This document shows positions 26,553 through 37,188 of a stretch of 64,000 bases of DNA, piece by piece. Position numbers and translations under genes: made by a program. The DNA comes from Pseudoxanthomonas sp. X-1 (GTDB lineage Bacteria > Pseudomonadota > Gammaproteobacteria > Xanthomonadales > Xanthomonadaceae), in contig NZ_CP083376.1 in assembly GCF_020042665.1 (NCBI RefSeq), positions 842,001-906,000 on the forward strand, read 5' to 3'. The notes below the pieces were generated by a model, which ran no database searches, had not been told where the DNA came from, and was given only the letters and a program-made list of their open reading frames with translations. Positions within the stretch are counted from its first letter, which is position 1; every line of letters starts with the position of its first letter.

Positions 26553-28843
26553 CGTGCCGAGGCCCGCTGCAGGGCGTCGCGCACCATCGGCGTGGTCAGC
26601 ACGGTGGGCAGCACTTCGCCCTCGCCACCGCTCTTGGGAAACACGACGTACAGCGGCACGCCAACGGCCTTGTGCGCCTGCAGGAAGGCGGTGATCTGCG
26701 GATCGACATTGGTCCAGTCGCCGCGCATCAGCACCGCGCCGGCCGACTGCATCGCTTGCTTGAACTCATCCCCCGACAGCACGGCCTTCTCGTTGGCCTT
26801 GCAGGTCACGCACCAGTCGGCGGTCATGTCGACGAACACCACCTTGCCCTGCTTGCGCAGCGCGTCCAGCCGCTGCGGCGAGTAGGTCTCCACGCCGTCG
26901 GCCGCCGCGGTGGTGGCGGGCGCGCTCGCGGCCGGCAGCCGATGCAGCAGTACCAGCGGCACCAGCGAGGCGATCAGCACCACCACCGCCACGCCGCGTC
27001 GCAGCGGCGCGGTCTGGAAGCGCACGCGCTGGAATGCCCACAGCCCCAGCGCCAGCACCACCAGCCCGACCAGGGCCAGGCCGACCGCGTCGATGCCGCG
27101 CTGCTTGCCCAGCACCCACAGCATCCACACCGCGGTCAGGTACATCGGGAAGGCCAGCACCTGCTTGAGCGTGTCCATCCACGCGCCGGGACGCGGCAGG
27201 CGTGCGGCCAGCGCCGGCACCAGCCCGATCAGCAGGAACGGCAGCGCCAGGCCCAGGCCCAGCAGCGCGAACACCGCCAGCGCCACCGGCACCGGCGCGG
27301 CGAAGGCGAAGGTCAGCGCCGAGCCCATGAACGGTGCCGTGCACGGGCTGGCCACCACCACTGCCAGCACGCCGGTGAAGAAGTCGCCGGACAGCCCGCC
27401 GCGCTCGCTCAGCCCGCGGCCGACCCCGGCCAGCCCGTAGCCGACGGCGAACACGCCCGACAGGCTCAGGCCCACGGCGAACATCAGGTAGGCCAGCGCC
27501 CCGGTCACCAGCGGCTGCTGCAGCTGGAAGCCCCAGCCCAGCGCCTGGCCCGTGGCGCGCAGGGCCAGCGCCACGCCGCCGACCAGCAGGAAGCTGAGCA
27601 GTACGCCAGCGGTATAGGCCAGGGCGCCGGCGCGCGCCCGGCCGCGCCCGCTCTCGGCCAGGGACAAGGCCTTGAGCGAGAGCACCGGCAGCACGCAGGG
27701 CATCACGTTGAGGATCAGCCCGCCCAGCAGCGCGGCGACCAGGGCCAGCAGCCAGCCGGACATGCCGCCGGCGCCCTGGTCGGCGCGCGCCAGCACGTCC
27801 GGCGGCGGCGTCGAGCGCGGCACCTCGGCCGGGGCCGGCGCGGTCGGCGCGGGGTTGGGTGTGCCAGCCTCCAGGGCCACCGGCGCGGCCAGGGCCACGG
27901 CGCGCGCTTCAGGCGGCGTCACCGTGCCGGCCGGCAGCGCAAGCGCGACCTGGCGCGTCATCGGCGGATAGCAGATGCCGTCGGTCTGGCAGCCCTGGAA
28001 GGTGACCTCCAGCGTGGCCTTGGCCGCCTCGGCGCGGTCGCGGATCACCGGCACCGGCACCTCGACCTGGTCGAAGTACACCGTGACCTCGCCGAAGTGC
28101 TCGTCGCGATGCGCCTTGCCCGGCGGCCAGCGCGGCGCGCCCAGCGACAGCCCCTCGGCGCCGTGCAGCGCCAGCTGAGTGCGGTCGCGGTACAGGTAAT
28201 AGCCCTTGGCCGGGGTGAAACGCAGCAGCAGCTGGTTGCCGCCGTCGGCGATGGCCTCGAAGGCGAAGGCCTGCGCCTCCGGCAGGGGCGCCGCATCGGT
28301 GGCCCCCGGCACGGCGGCCGGCGTCCCAAGCAGCGACGAGCCGCTACCGGCGGTGGCACCGCCGAGCGGCAGGCCCAGCCCCGTGCCGGCGCCCGGCGTG
28401 GCGGCGGCCGGCACCGCCACCTGCACGGTGCGGGTCTGCGGCGGATAGCAGAGTCCGGCGTCGGCGCAGCCCTGGTAACGCACCTTCAGCGTGACCTGGC
28501 CGGCGGTCGAGGCCTTGCCCGGCAGGAGCGCATCGAGCTGCTTGCGGTAGGTCTCCACCGGCCCGAAGAACTCGTCGACGTGCTTGTCGCCGTCCGGCAG
28601 CTGCAGCGTGCCGGCGGCGAACCCGCCGCCCTGCGCCTCCACCGAGATCCGATGCCGGTACAGGTAGTAGCCGTCGGCGATCTTCCAGTGCAGGCCGATG
28701 CCGTCGGGTTTGGCCTGCGCGTCCAGCACGAAGGCCTGCTCGACCGGCAACAGGTCGGACGGGTCGGCCGCCGTGGCCGGCAGGGTGGGAACGAGCAGGG
28801 CGAGCAGGGCCAGCGGACGGGCCAGACGGGAGATCAGCGACAT
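26549..28843 (-). CDS. dsbD: Thiol:disulfide interchange protein DsbD with duplicated alpha domain
   Basis: 764 aa, much longer than E. coli DsbD (about 565). After a signal peptide (MSLISRLARPLALLALL...) there are two tandem DsbD-alpha-like domains. Each has a YYLYR strand and a terminal QGCxxxGxCYPP cysteine pair: RYQGCADAGLCYPP in the first, TFQGCQTDGICYPP in the second. A membrane domain of about eight helices follows, with NVMPCVLPVL and SPCTAPF, and then a thioredoxin-like gamma domain with WCVTC. DsbD moves electrons from cytoplasmic thioredoxin to periplasmic partners, here probably including the coupled TlpA-like protein. ATG 28843 is chosen; a longer frame adds no family sequence. 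Confidence 0.95.
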   Translation of the reverse strand: MSLISRLARPLALLALLVPTLPATAADPSDLLPVEQAFVLDAQAKPDGIGLHWKIADGYYLYRHRISVEAQGGGFAAGTLQLPDGDKHVDEFFGPVETYRKQLDALLPGKASTAGQVTLKVRYQGCADAGLCYPPQTRTVQVAVPAAATPGAGTGLGLPLGGATAGSGSSLLGTPAAVPGATDAAPLPEAQAFAFEAIADGGNQLLLRFTPAKGYYLYRDRTQLALHGAEGLSLGAPRWPPGKAHRDEHFGEVTVYFDQVEVPVPVIRDRAEAAKATLEVTFQGCQTDGICYPPMTRQVALALPAGTVTPPEARAVALAAPVALEAGTPNPAPTAPAPAEVPRSTPPPDVLARADQGAGGMSGWLLALVAALLGGLILNVMPCVLPVLSLKALSLAESGRGRARAGALAYTAGVLLSFLLVGGVALALRATGQALGWGFQLQQPLVTGALAYLMFAVGLSLSGVFAVGYGLAGVGRGLSERGGLSGDFFTGVLAVVVASPCTAPFMGSALTFAFAAPVPVALAVFALLGLGLALPFLLIGLVPALAARLPRPGAWMDTLKQVLAFPMYLTAVWMLWVLGKQRGIDAVGLALVGLVVLALGLWAFQRVRFQTAPLRRGVAVVVLIASLVPLVLLHRLPAASAPATTAAADGVETYSPQRLDALRKQGKVVFVDMTADWCVTCKANEKAVLSGDEFKQAMQSAGAVLMRGDWTNVDPQITAFLQAHKAVGVPLYVVFPKSGGEGEVLPTVLTTPMVRDALQRASAR

Positions 28844-28999
28844 GCGGCCAAGCTTAGCGGAGCGGCCGGTCCCGCAGCCGTCTCCACTGTGTTGCAAGGG
28901 GCTTCGCCTTTGCCGGGCGCGGAGCGGACGTCGGTCCGGCCTGGGGCCTATACGCCGTGACCAGGCGAGCCGAGCCGGTCCGGCGCGATCGGATCGCGC

Positions 29000-29425
29000 T
29001 CAGCCGCCGCGCGCGTCGCCGCCCGGGCGGCCGGGCGCGCGCGTGCGCGGACGCCCGGTGCGCTGCAGGGCCAGGGTCTCCATCACTTCCAGCAGCGACA
29101 GGCGCGCCTTCAGCGGCGCCTCGCGGAAGGCGCGGACCAGGCGGAACTCCAGGGGATCCTCGACCAGGATGGCCTCGGCGGTGGCGATCGAATCCAGTTC
29201 CACATCGCGCGAGAGCGTCATCGCGCCGCGGCCGGTGGCCAGCCACTCGAACTGCGTGCCGGTCGCCAGCGCCACTTCGCGCAGGTGCGAGACGCTGGGA
29301 CTCTTGCCCTTGGGGGACTCCCAATGGCTCACGGCGCTACGCTGCACCCCGACCGATTCTGCCAACTGACTCTGCGAAAGACCGGCAAGGCGCCGCGCCA
29401 TGCGGACTCGCTCGGGTGCATCCAT
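29000..29425 (-). CDS. XRE-family helix-turn-helix regulator
   Basis: 141 aa. The HTH domain occupies about residues 4-62 (RRLAGLSQSQLAESVGVQRSAVSHWES). The C-terminal helical region (about 75-120, DPLEFRLVRAFREAPLKARLSLLEVMETLA) is probably for oligomerisation, and the tail is Arg/Gly-rich. The start is ATG 29425 with GGAGAGG just upstream; an in-frame start at 29485 has none. It sits where related genomes have cutA, between dsbD and groES. Targets unknown; a near-perfect palindrome at 29549-29565 could be its operator. Confidence 0.85.
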   Translation of the reverse strand: MDAPERVRMARRLAGLSQSQLAESVGVQRSAVSHWESPKGKSPSVSHLREVALATGTQFEWLATGRGAMTLSRDVELDSIATAEAILVEDPLEFRLVRAFREAPLKARLSLLEVMETLALQRTGRPRTRAPGRPGGDARGG

Positions 29426-29548
29426 CAAACCTCTCCGTGGCGATCGCCATCCAGAAACTTTTGTGACCATAGCCAAACGTTCCACGGATCGGAATGGAAA
29501 ACGATAGCAATACTAACGTAGTGACCGAAAATAGGCATACGTGGTGCG

Positions 29549-29565
29549 CTTCTGGTAACCAAAAG
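29549..29565. promoter_or_regulatory. Near-perfect palindrome CTTCTGGTAACCAAAAG, candidate operator
   Basis: The 17-bp palindrome has one mismatched pair around a central A. It lies 124 bp upstream of the XRE gene in the AT-rich part of the divergent region. Confidence 0.35.
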
Positions 29566-29778
29566 TTTTTCTCGGGCCGCCATCAAAGGGTTTTCGGGCC
29601 AGCCCGCGCCCTGCGCTCACTAGCTTTCCGCGCTTCAGGCCGGTTTCAGGCTTGGCTTCGCCCAACCGCGTTGGTATCTCTACACCTGCCGGCAGGATGC
29701 AGGCACTGACAGGACGTCGGCGGGGGGAGTTGGCGCACGTCAAGGCGCGACGGATCGGATGCCACAACCATTCCCTAT

Positions 29779-29817
29779 GAAGCGCACGCATGCCGCACAT
29801 GCGTGCGCTTCTTCTTT
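29779..29817 (+). terminator. Strong intrinsic terminator without an upstream gene
   Basis: A perfect 14-bp stem (GAAGCGCACGCATG / CATGCGTGCGCTTC) with a 5-nt loop is followed by TTCTTT. The opposite strand lacks a T tract, so it works for plus-strand transcripts. Confidence 0.85.
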
Positions 29818-29862
29818 ATGCGCGCGCCGCGCGCTCCTCCAGGAAAAATCTCGCCGGCCCGC

Positions 29863-29891
29863 CTTGAAAGGCCCGCCGGCCCGCCCCATCT
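29863..29891 (+). promoter_or_regulatory. Sigma32-type heat-shock promoter of groESL
   Basis: CTTGAA (29863-29868), 15-nt spacer, CCCCATCT (29884-29891). Both elements match the E. coli sigma32 consensus exactly. It lies 130 bp before the groES start. Confidence 0.8.
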
Positions 29892-29946
29892 GCCGTGTCA
29901 GCCCTCCCGGCCTTCACCGGCCCCGGGTCTTGGCGTTCCCGGCGCG

Positions 29947-29973
29947 CTGGCACTCGTCATGTACGAGTGCTAA
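29947..29973 (+). promoter_or_regulatory. CIRCE operator (HrcA site) upstream of groES
   Basis: CTGGCACTC-N9-GAGTGCTAA. The right arm is the perfect CIRCE half-site; the left arm differs from TTAGCACTC at two positions. HrcA itself is not in the window. Confidence 0.9.
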
Positions 29974-30020
29974 CATCGCCGGCCCTTTCCTAGTCCAATC
30001 AATCACTTAAGAGGATTGAC

Positions 30021-30311
30021 ATGAGCAACATCAAGCCGCTGTTCGACCGCGTGGTCATCAAGCGTATGGAAGAAGAAAAGCTGTCCGCGGGCGGCATCGT
30101 GATCCCCGACTCGGCCACCGAGAAGCCGATCAAGGGTGAGGTCGTCGCCGTCGGCGCCGGCAAGATCCTGGACAACGGTTCGGTGCGCGCCCCGCAGGTC
30201 AAGGTCGGCGACAAGGTCCTGTTCGGCAAGTACAGCGGCACGGAAGTGAAGCTGGACGGCACCGAGTACCTGGTGGTGAAGGAAGACGACATCTTCGCGA
30301 CCATCGGCTAA
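30021..30311 (+). CDS. groES: Co-chaperonin GroES
   Basis: 96 aa, full length. [19 protein letters not shown] at the N-terminus, the mobile loop [18 protein letters not shown], and the C-terminal [12 protein letters not shown] are typical. It caps GroEL during ATP-driven folding. First gene of the groESL operon, with a sigma32-type promoter and a CIRCE operator upstream. AAGAGGA serves as ribosome binding site. Confidence 0.98.
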   Translation: MSNIKPLFDRVVIKRMEEEKLSAGGIVIPDSATEKPIKGEVVAVGAGKILDNGSVRAPQVKVGDKVLFGKYSGTEVKLDGTEYLVVKEDDIFATIG

Positions 30312-30367
30312 GGCCGGCGCGACGTCCGCTTTCCCTCATCCCCATCATCCAAGAACAATCGAGGTAA

Positions 30368-32014
<1,647 letters not shown>

Positions 32015-32054
32015 GTCCCTCCGCGCAGCCTCATCGCTGCTGTCGTACAAGAAG

Positions 32055-32080
32055 GACCCCGCCGCAAGGCGGGGTCTTTT
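32055..32080 (+). terminator. groESL terminator
   Basis: Perfect 9-bp stem GACCCCGCC / GGCGGGGTC with GCAA loop, followed by TTTT. Confidence 0.92.
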
Positions 32081-32122
32081 CGTTTCAGGCTTCGACCGTG
32101 CTCCGTGCGGGCGCCTTCGACA

Positions 32123-33229
32123 TCAGCCCGCTGCGAGGAACTGCCGCATGCTCGCCAGTTCCTCGTCCAGCGCCTCGCCGAAGGCCGCGTCGCTGGGTGC
32201 CGCGCCCGCCGCATAGCCGGTTGCGGCCTGCAGCTGGCCCTCGCGCCAGGTCAGGTTCGCCCAGCCGATCACCTGCCCGCGCCAGAGCATCGGCAAGGCG
32301 TAGTAGCCGAACTGGCGCCGGGCCGCGGGGGTGTAGGCCTCGAACTTGTAGGTCCAGTCCCAGAACAGGCTGAAGCGGCGCCGGTCCCAGACTATGGGGT
32401 CGAAGGGCGCCAGCAGTCGCAGCCGCTCGTCGAGGCGATAGCGGCGCGCGAGCGGATGTTCGTCGGCCGGCCAGTACCAGTCGGTGCCGTCGATGCGCAC
32501 ATGGGCTAGGCGCTCGCGCGCCAGGCGCAGGGCGCCGCGCAGTTCGTCGCCCAGGTGCGGCGCGCCGCCGCCGAGCAGGCGCGCCAGATAGGCCAGGCTG
32601 GTGGCGGGCAGCGGCGCGTACTTGCGCACCACCAGGTCGAGCAGCGCTGCCGCGCGTTCGGCGCGGGCGGCCGGGGCATCATCGGCCGGCGCATGGTCCA
32701 CTGCCTCGTATACGCGGGTGCCGCTGTCGCGCCGCTTGACCCGCAGCAGGCCACGGTAGTGCAGGCCGTCGAGCAGCTGGGTGGTGGCATTGCTCGAGCC
32801 GCCCCAGTAGTTGCGCACGCGGCCATGGGCGAAATGCTGCTCGACCTGGCGCGGATGGACCGCGCCGCGCTCGCGGACGAACGCCAGCACGTCCGCGGCG
32901 CGTTGCCGGGTGCGCGCGTCCCAGGCCACCCGCGCCTGGCGCGGATGCAGCAGCGCCAGATGCGCGCGTGGCAGGAAGCCGTAGTTGACCAGGAAGTCTT
33001 CCTCGACCCGCAGCCGCGCGTAGCGGCGCTCCAGGTCGCCGGCGCGGTAGTCCTTGACCCGGTGGCGCAGGATCAGGTCCTGCGCGCGTGCCGGGGCGCG
33101 GATCGGGTCGGCCTGGACGAAGCCCAGCCGCGCGATCGCGCCGGTGAGCGTGGTCGGGGTGAACAGGCTGCGCGCGACCGCGTAGCGGCGCAGGTCTTCC
33201 AGTCGGGGCGGGGCGGGCATGAGCGGCAT
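32123..33229 (-). CDS. YcaQ/AlkX-type winged-helix DNA glycosylase
   Basis: 368 aa. The family catalytic-site pattern is seen in FVQADPIRAPARAQDLIL (QxD, residues about 38-55), followed by winged-helix blocks (FLPRAHLALLHPRQ, HFAHGRVRNYWGGSSNATT) and the C-terminal LLAPFDPIVWDRRR. Relatives unhook interstrand DNA crosslinks. The start is ATG 33229 or the in-frame ATG 33220. It is transcribed toward groEL and is divergent from the DAHP synthase leader. Confidence 0.9.
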   Translation of the reverse strand: MPLMPAPPRLEDLRRYAVARSLFTPTTLTGAIARLGFVQADPIRAPARAQDLILRHRVKDYRAGDLERRYARLRVEEDFLVNYGFLPRAHLALLHPRQARVAWDARTRQRAADVLAFVRERGAVHPRQVEQHFAHGRVRNYWGGSSNATTQLLDGLHYRGLLRVKRRDSGTRVYEAVDHAPADDAPAARAERAAALLDLVVRKYAPLPATSLAYLARLLGGGAPHLGDELRGALRLARERLAHVRIDGTDWYWPADEHPLARRYRLDERLRLLAPFDPIVWDRRRFSLFWDWTYKFEAYTPAARRQFGYYALPMLWRGQVIGWANLTWREGQLQAATGYAAGAAPSDAAFGEALDEELASMRQFLAAG

Positions 33230-33316
33230 TGAATCATGCGGCGGCGGGTCGGCCGATCGCGCACCGCCTGAGTTGCCGATGAAACAGTCGCATCGGCGCA
33301 AAAGCCGTGGTATCAA

Positions 33317-33400
33317 TGCTGCCCATGAACGCCGCCCGCGCCCGCTATTACTTTTGGTTTCCGAAGCCACAGGCGGAGGAAGGAGCGCGTTCACCCTGAA
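33317..33400 (+). CDS. Aromatic leader peptide of the DAHP synthase attenuator
   Basis: A 27-codon ORF from ATG 33317, or 24 codons from ATG 33326; no clear ribosome binding site separates the two. It encodes Tyr-Tyr-Phe-Trp-Phe in a row (codons at 33347-33361) and stops at TGA 33398-33400. Dense aromatic codons just before a terminator and a DAHP synthase gene are the hallmark of ribosome-mediated attenuation. When charged aromatic tRNAs are scarce, the ribosome would stall here and free the downstream RNA for an antiterminator. Inferred from sequence only. Confidence 0.8.
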
Positions 33401-33452
33401 GAAACCCTTCAGACGCATCCCGAAAGCCGCCAGCACCCCTGGCGGCTTTTTT
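33401..33452 (+). terminator. Attenuator terminator upstream of the DAHP synthase gene
   Basis: An 8-bp stem AGCCGCCA / TGGCGGCT (33425-33432 and 33440-33447) is followed by a T run to 33452. A smaller hairpin CTGAAG / CTTCAG (33397-33413) overlaps the leader stop codon. GGCGG in the leader (around 33373) could pair with CCGCC of the terminator as an antiterminator. Confidence 0.85.
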
Positions 33453-33508
33453 GTTGCCAGCACGCGCGGTCCACGCACCCCACCGATCCGACGACACGAG
33501 ACTTCAAG

Positions 33509-34582
<1,074 letters not shown>

Positions 34583-34588
34583 TCCCGC

Positions 34589-34609
34589 GCGCGGCCGCCG
34601 CGGCCGCGC
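34589..34609. other. GC-rich hairpin after the DAHP synthase gene
   Basis: An 8-bp perfect stem GCGCGGCC / GGCCGCGC with a 5-nt loop lies directly after the stop codon. No T tract; it may stabilise the 3' end rather than terminate. Confidence 0.4.
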
Positions 34610-34645
34610 CGGACCACGCATACGCCCCGAACACACGCGTCGGGC

Positions 34646-36856
34646 ATGCTTGGCCCGATGAATGCTTCCGACGCCGCGACGGCCCAGCGCCGTCCATCCC
34701 CGCTGCGCCGCTGGATGCGGCGCCTGGCCTGGCTGTTGCTGGGCTGCTATGCGGCCTACCTGGTCGCCGGCAATCTCTACCTCAACACGCCGCTGGGGCC
34801 GTGGAGCGTCAACCGCAAGCCGGAGAAGTTCGCCATGCACTGGGGGCCGGCGCTGACCTGGTGGCCGGGCGAAATCGTGCTGTGGAAGGTGTCGCTGCGC
34901 GGCCATGTCGGCCGCGTGGTGTGGACCCTGCAGGCCGATCGCGTGGCCGGCCATCTGTCGCTGCTCAACCTGGTGTACAAGGAGGTCTATGTGCCGCGCG
35001 TGCGCGTCGCCGAGGTGACCGGCCAGGTCACGCACGTCGCGCAGGAGATCCCGCCACCGCCGGTGCGCCCGGGCGGCTGGCTGCTCAACTTCCCGTCCAT
35101 CGCCAGCGACAGCGTCCGTGGCGGCACGCTCGGGCCCTTGACGCTCGAGGGGCAGGGCAGGGCCGAGGTGGGCTTCACCAAGCGCCTGCGCGGCGGCCCG
35201 GCCGAACTGCTGCCCTCCACCGCGCGCTTCGAACATCTGCGCCTGGGCTATGGACAGGTCGCGCTGCTGGAGGACGCGACCCTGGGCGGCGAGTTCGCGA
35301 TGACGCCGACCACGCGCGCCCAGGCCAAGGGCATCGAGAAGCTGCGGCGCATGCGCATCGCGCTCGAGGTGGCCGGCGGCACGCCGGCGCTGGCGGCCCG
35401 GCAGAGCGACGCCGGCAAGCTCGAGTTGACGCTGCAGCCGGGCCAGGGCCGCGTGCAGGGCACGCTGAAGCTGGTCCAGGCTGAACTGGCGCCGGGCGGC
35501 GCGCTGTCCTGGCGCATGCCGGTGGTGATCACCGACGTGCACGGGCAGGCGCATCGCAGCACGCTCACCGCGCAGCTCTCGGTCGATCGCGACCTGCATC
35601 TGAAGGCCAGCATGCCGGCGCAGGTCGATGGCGTGCTGGCGCTGGACGCGGATCTGCGCGCGGACGGCACCCGCATCCCGTTCGAGCAGCCGCGCGCGCT
35701 GCTGCCGCGCACGTCCGGGCGGCTGGCCGGGCAATGGCAGTTCAGTTCGCTCAGGTGGGTGACGGCGCTGTTCGTCAACGTGCCGTGGCTGTCGCTGGAT
35801 GGCGCCGGCCGCGTGCAGGGCGACGTCACCCTGGACCACGGTGTGCTGGCCGTGGGCAGCCATCTGGAGATCCCGCTCGTCCAGGCGCGGGCCGATGTGG
35901 TGGCTCAGCGCGTGACCGGCACCGGCAGCGCCCGGGCCCGCCTGGAGGCCGGCCAGGGCGGGCGGCCGCGCTCGCGCGTGGACGTGGCGCTGACCGACTA
36001 CAGCGTCGCGGCGATCGACGACCTCAAGCGGCCCTACATCCGCGGCAAGGACCTGAAGCTGTACACCGACAGCGACGCCGACCTGTCCAAGGCGCGCCAG
36101 TCGCTCAAGGCGCAGGCCACCTTCACCCAGGCGCAGGTGCCGGACCTGCGCGCGTACAACCGTTTCCTGCCCAACGATCACCTGCGCTTCGACGGTGGCT
36201 CGGGCACGTTGACTGGCCAGCTGGCGCTGGACGCGGCCGGCCAGGCCGGCAGCGGCCGGGTCAGCATCGCCGCGCGCGCGGCTCAGGTGCGGGCGGCGGG
36301 CCTGGCCATGCGTGGCGATGTGGACGTGGATCTGAAGCTCAAGCGCGCCGACCTGCAGCGCCAGCGCTTCGCGGTGGATGGCAGCACGGTGTCGCTGAAG
36401 AACATCAGCTTCGCCCACGCCGGGCTGAGCCGCAGCGGCTGGTGGGCCAACGTGGCGCTGCCGCGCGCGCAGATGGACGTGGCCGATGCGCGCCTGGCCG
36501 TGCAGGGTGCGGTGTCGACGCAGATGAAGGACGTGGGGTTCCTGCTGGACCTGTTCTCGCAGGATCGCGATTACCCGGGCTGGATGGTCAAGCTGGTCGA
36601 TGCCGGCACGGTGCGGGCCTCCAGCCGGGTGCGCTGGCGGCAGCACGATCTGGTGCTGGACGACATCGATGCGCGCAACGACCGCTTCGACTTGGTCGGG
36701 CGCTTCCGCCTGCAGGGCCGCGACAAGGCCCAGGGCGATCTCTACGCGCGCTGGGGGGTGCTGGGCGCGGCGGTGGAGTTGCGCAACGGGGCGCACCAGT
36801 TCCATCTGCTGGGCGCCAAGCGCTGGTACGAGGCCCAGCCGAGCTACCTGGACTGA
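34646..36856 (+). CDS. AsmA-like large envelope protein
   Basis: 736 aa (732 from the alternative ATG 34658). A basic N-terminus and one membrane helix (LAWLLLGCYAAYLVAGNLYL, about 28-47) are followed by about 690 residues of beta-rich periplasmic sequence with repeated short strands and GxL turns. This resembles AsmA/TamB-type proteins that bridge inner and outer membranes in lipid transport. The exact family is not certain. It is separate from the DAHP synthase gene, and a terminator lies about 100 nt downstream. Confidence 0.8.
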   Translation: MLGPMNASDAATAQRRPSPLRRWMRRLAWLLLGCYAAYLVAGNLYLNTPLGPWSVNRKPEKFAMHWGPALTWWPGEIVLWKVSLRGHVGRVVWTLQADRVAGHLSLLNLVYKEVYVPRVRVAEVTGQVTHVAQEIPPPPVRPGGWLLNFPSIASDSVRGGTLGPLTLEGQGRAEVGFTKRLRGGPAELLPSTARFEHLRLGYGQVALLEDATLGGEFAMTPTTRAQAKGIEKLRRMRIALEVAGGTPALAARQSDAGKLELTLQPGQGRVQGTLKLVQAELAPGGALSWRMPVVITDVHGQAHRSTLTAQLSVDRDLHLKASMPAQVDGVLALDADLRADGTRIPFEQPRALLPRTSGRLAGQWQFSSLRWVTALFVNVPWLSLDGAGRVQGDVTLDHGVLAVGSHLEIPLVQARADVVAQRVTGTGSARARLEAGQGGRPRSRVDVALTDYSVAAIDDLKRPYIRGKDLKLYTDSDADLSKARQSLKAQATFTQAQVPDLRAYNRFLPNDHLRFDGGSGTLTGQLALDAAGQAGSGRVSIAARAAQVRAAGLAMRGDVDVDLKLKRADLQRQRFAVDGSTVSLKNISFAHAGLSRSGWWANVALPRAQMDVADARLAVQGAVSTQMKDVGFLLDLFSQDRDYPGWMVKLVDAGTVRASSRVRWRQHDLVLDDIDARNDRFDLVGRFRLQGRDKAQGDLYARWGVLGAAVELRNGAHQFHLLGAKRWYEAQPSYLD

Positions 36857-36955
36857 CGTTCAGCGCGCAGCAGGCCTCCGTTTTGCACTGCAGCGTGCAA
36901 TGTCTGCGCGGGGGGCGCAGGATTGACCCGCATCCCGACGTGGGGGAGGGAGCAG

Positions 36956-36990
36956 GCCCGGAACTGGCGCAAGCTGTTTCGGGCTTTTTA
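36956..36990 (+). terminator. Intrinsic terminator downstream of the AsmA-like gene
   Basis: 9-bp stem GCCCGGAAC / GTTTCGGGC with one G-U pair and an 11-nt loop, followed by TTTTTATT. Confidence 0.75.
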
Positions 36991-37031
36991 TTGCCTGTTT
37001 TCCGGGCCGACGGCTGGGCGTGTGGGCATCG

Positions 37032-37188
37032 CGGCTTCGTTGGGGGGCGGCGGTCCAGCGGGCGGGGGCGCTTTCCCCGGTCAGGGCATCCTGCCCTGCC
37101 TGAAGGCGCTCGGCGTCCTGCCTCGCTCGTCGCGGCCCCCCGCCCGCCGGCCCGCTGCCTCGCGCGTCATGCGCTAACGCTTCGGTTC
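37032..37188. repeat. Two-copy hairpin element, copy B
   Basis: About 155 bp matching 23050-23200. Arms at 37045-37063 and 37142-37160 pair at 17 of 19 positions with G-U allowed. It shares AGGGCATCCTGCCCT and GGCGCTCGGCGTC with copy A. Confidence 0.75.

Larger units (their letters stand above)
29500..29817 (+). ncRNA. Candidate small RNA ending at an orphan terminator
   Basis: A very strong plus-strand terminator (29779-29817) has no gene upstream on its strand, because the nearest gene is the divergent XRE regulator. A plus-strand transcript starting in the AT-rich stretch near 29500 would end there. The 5' end and the existence of the RNA are inferred. Confidence 0.3.
29426..30020. other. 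Long regulatory region between the XRE gene and groES
   Basis: 595 bp without a convincing protein gene. The part near 29440-29580 is clearly more AT-rich than the surroundings, as expected of a promoter area. It holds a 17-bp palindrome (29549-29565), an orphan plus-strand terminator (29779-29817), a sigma32-like promoter (29863-29891) and a CIRCE operator (29947-29973). A 71-codon frame at 29494-29709 has no recognisable similarity. Confidence 0.7.

Noticed and set aside
29000..29425. Possible prophage or genomic island marked by the XRE regulator
   Set aside because: No integrase, attachment repeats or other phage genes nearby; flanked by conserved chromosomal genes.
29494..29709. 71-codon plus-strand ORF in the XRE-groES gap
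   Set aside because: No similarity, no clear ribosome binding site, and overlap with regulatory palindromes; a small RNA reading of this stretch fits the orphan terminator better.
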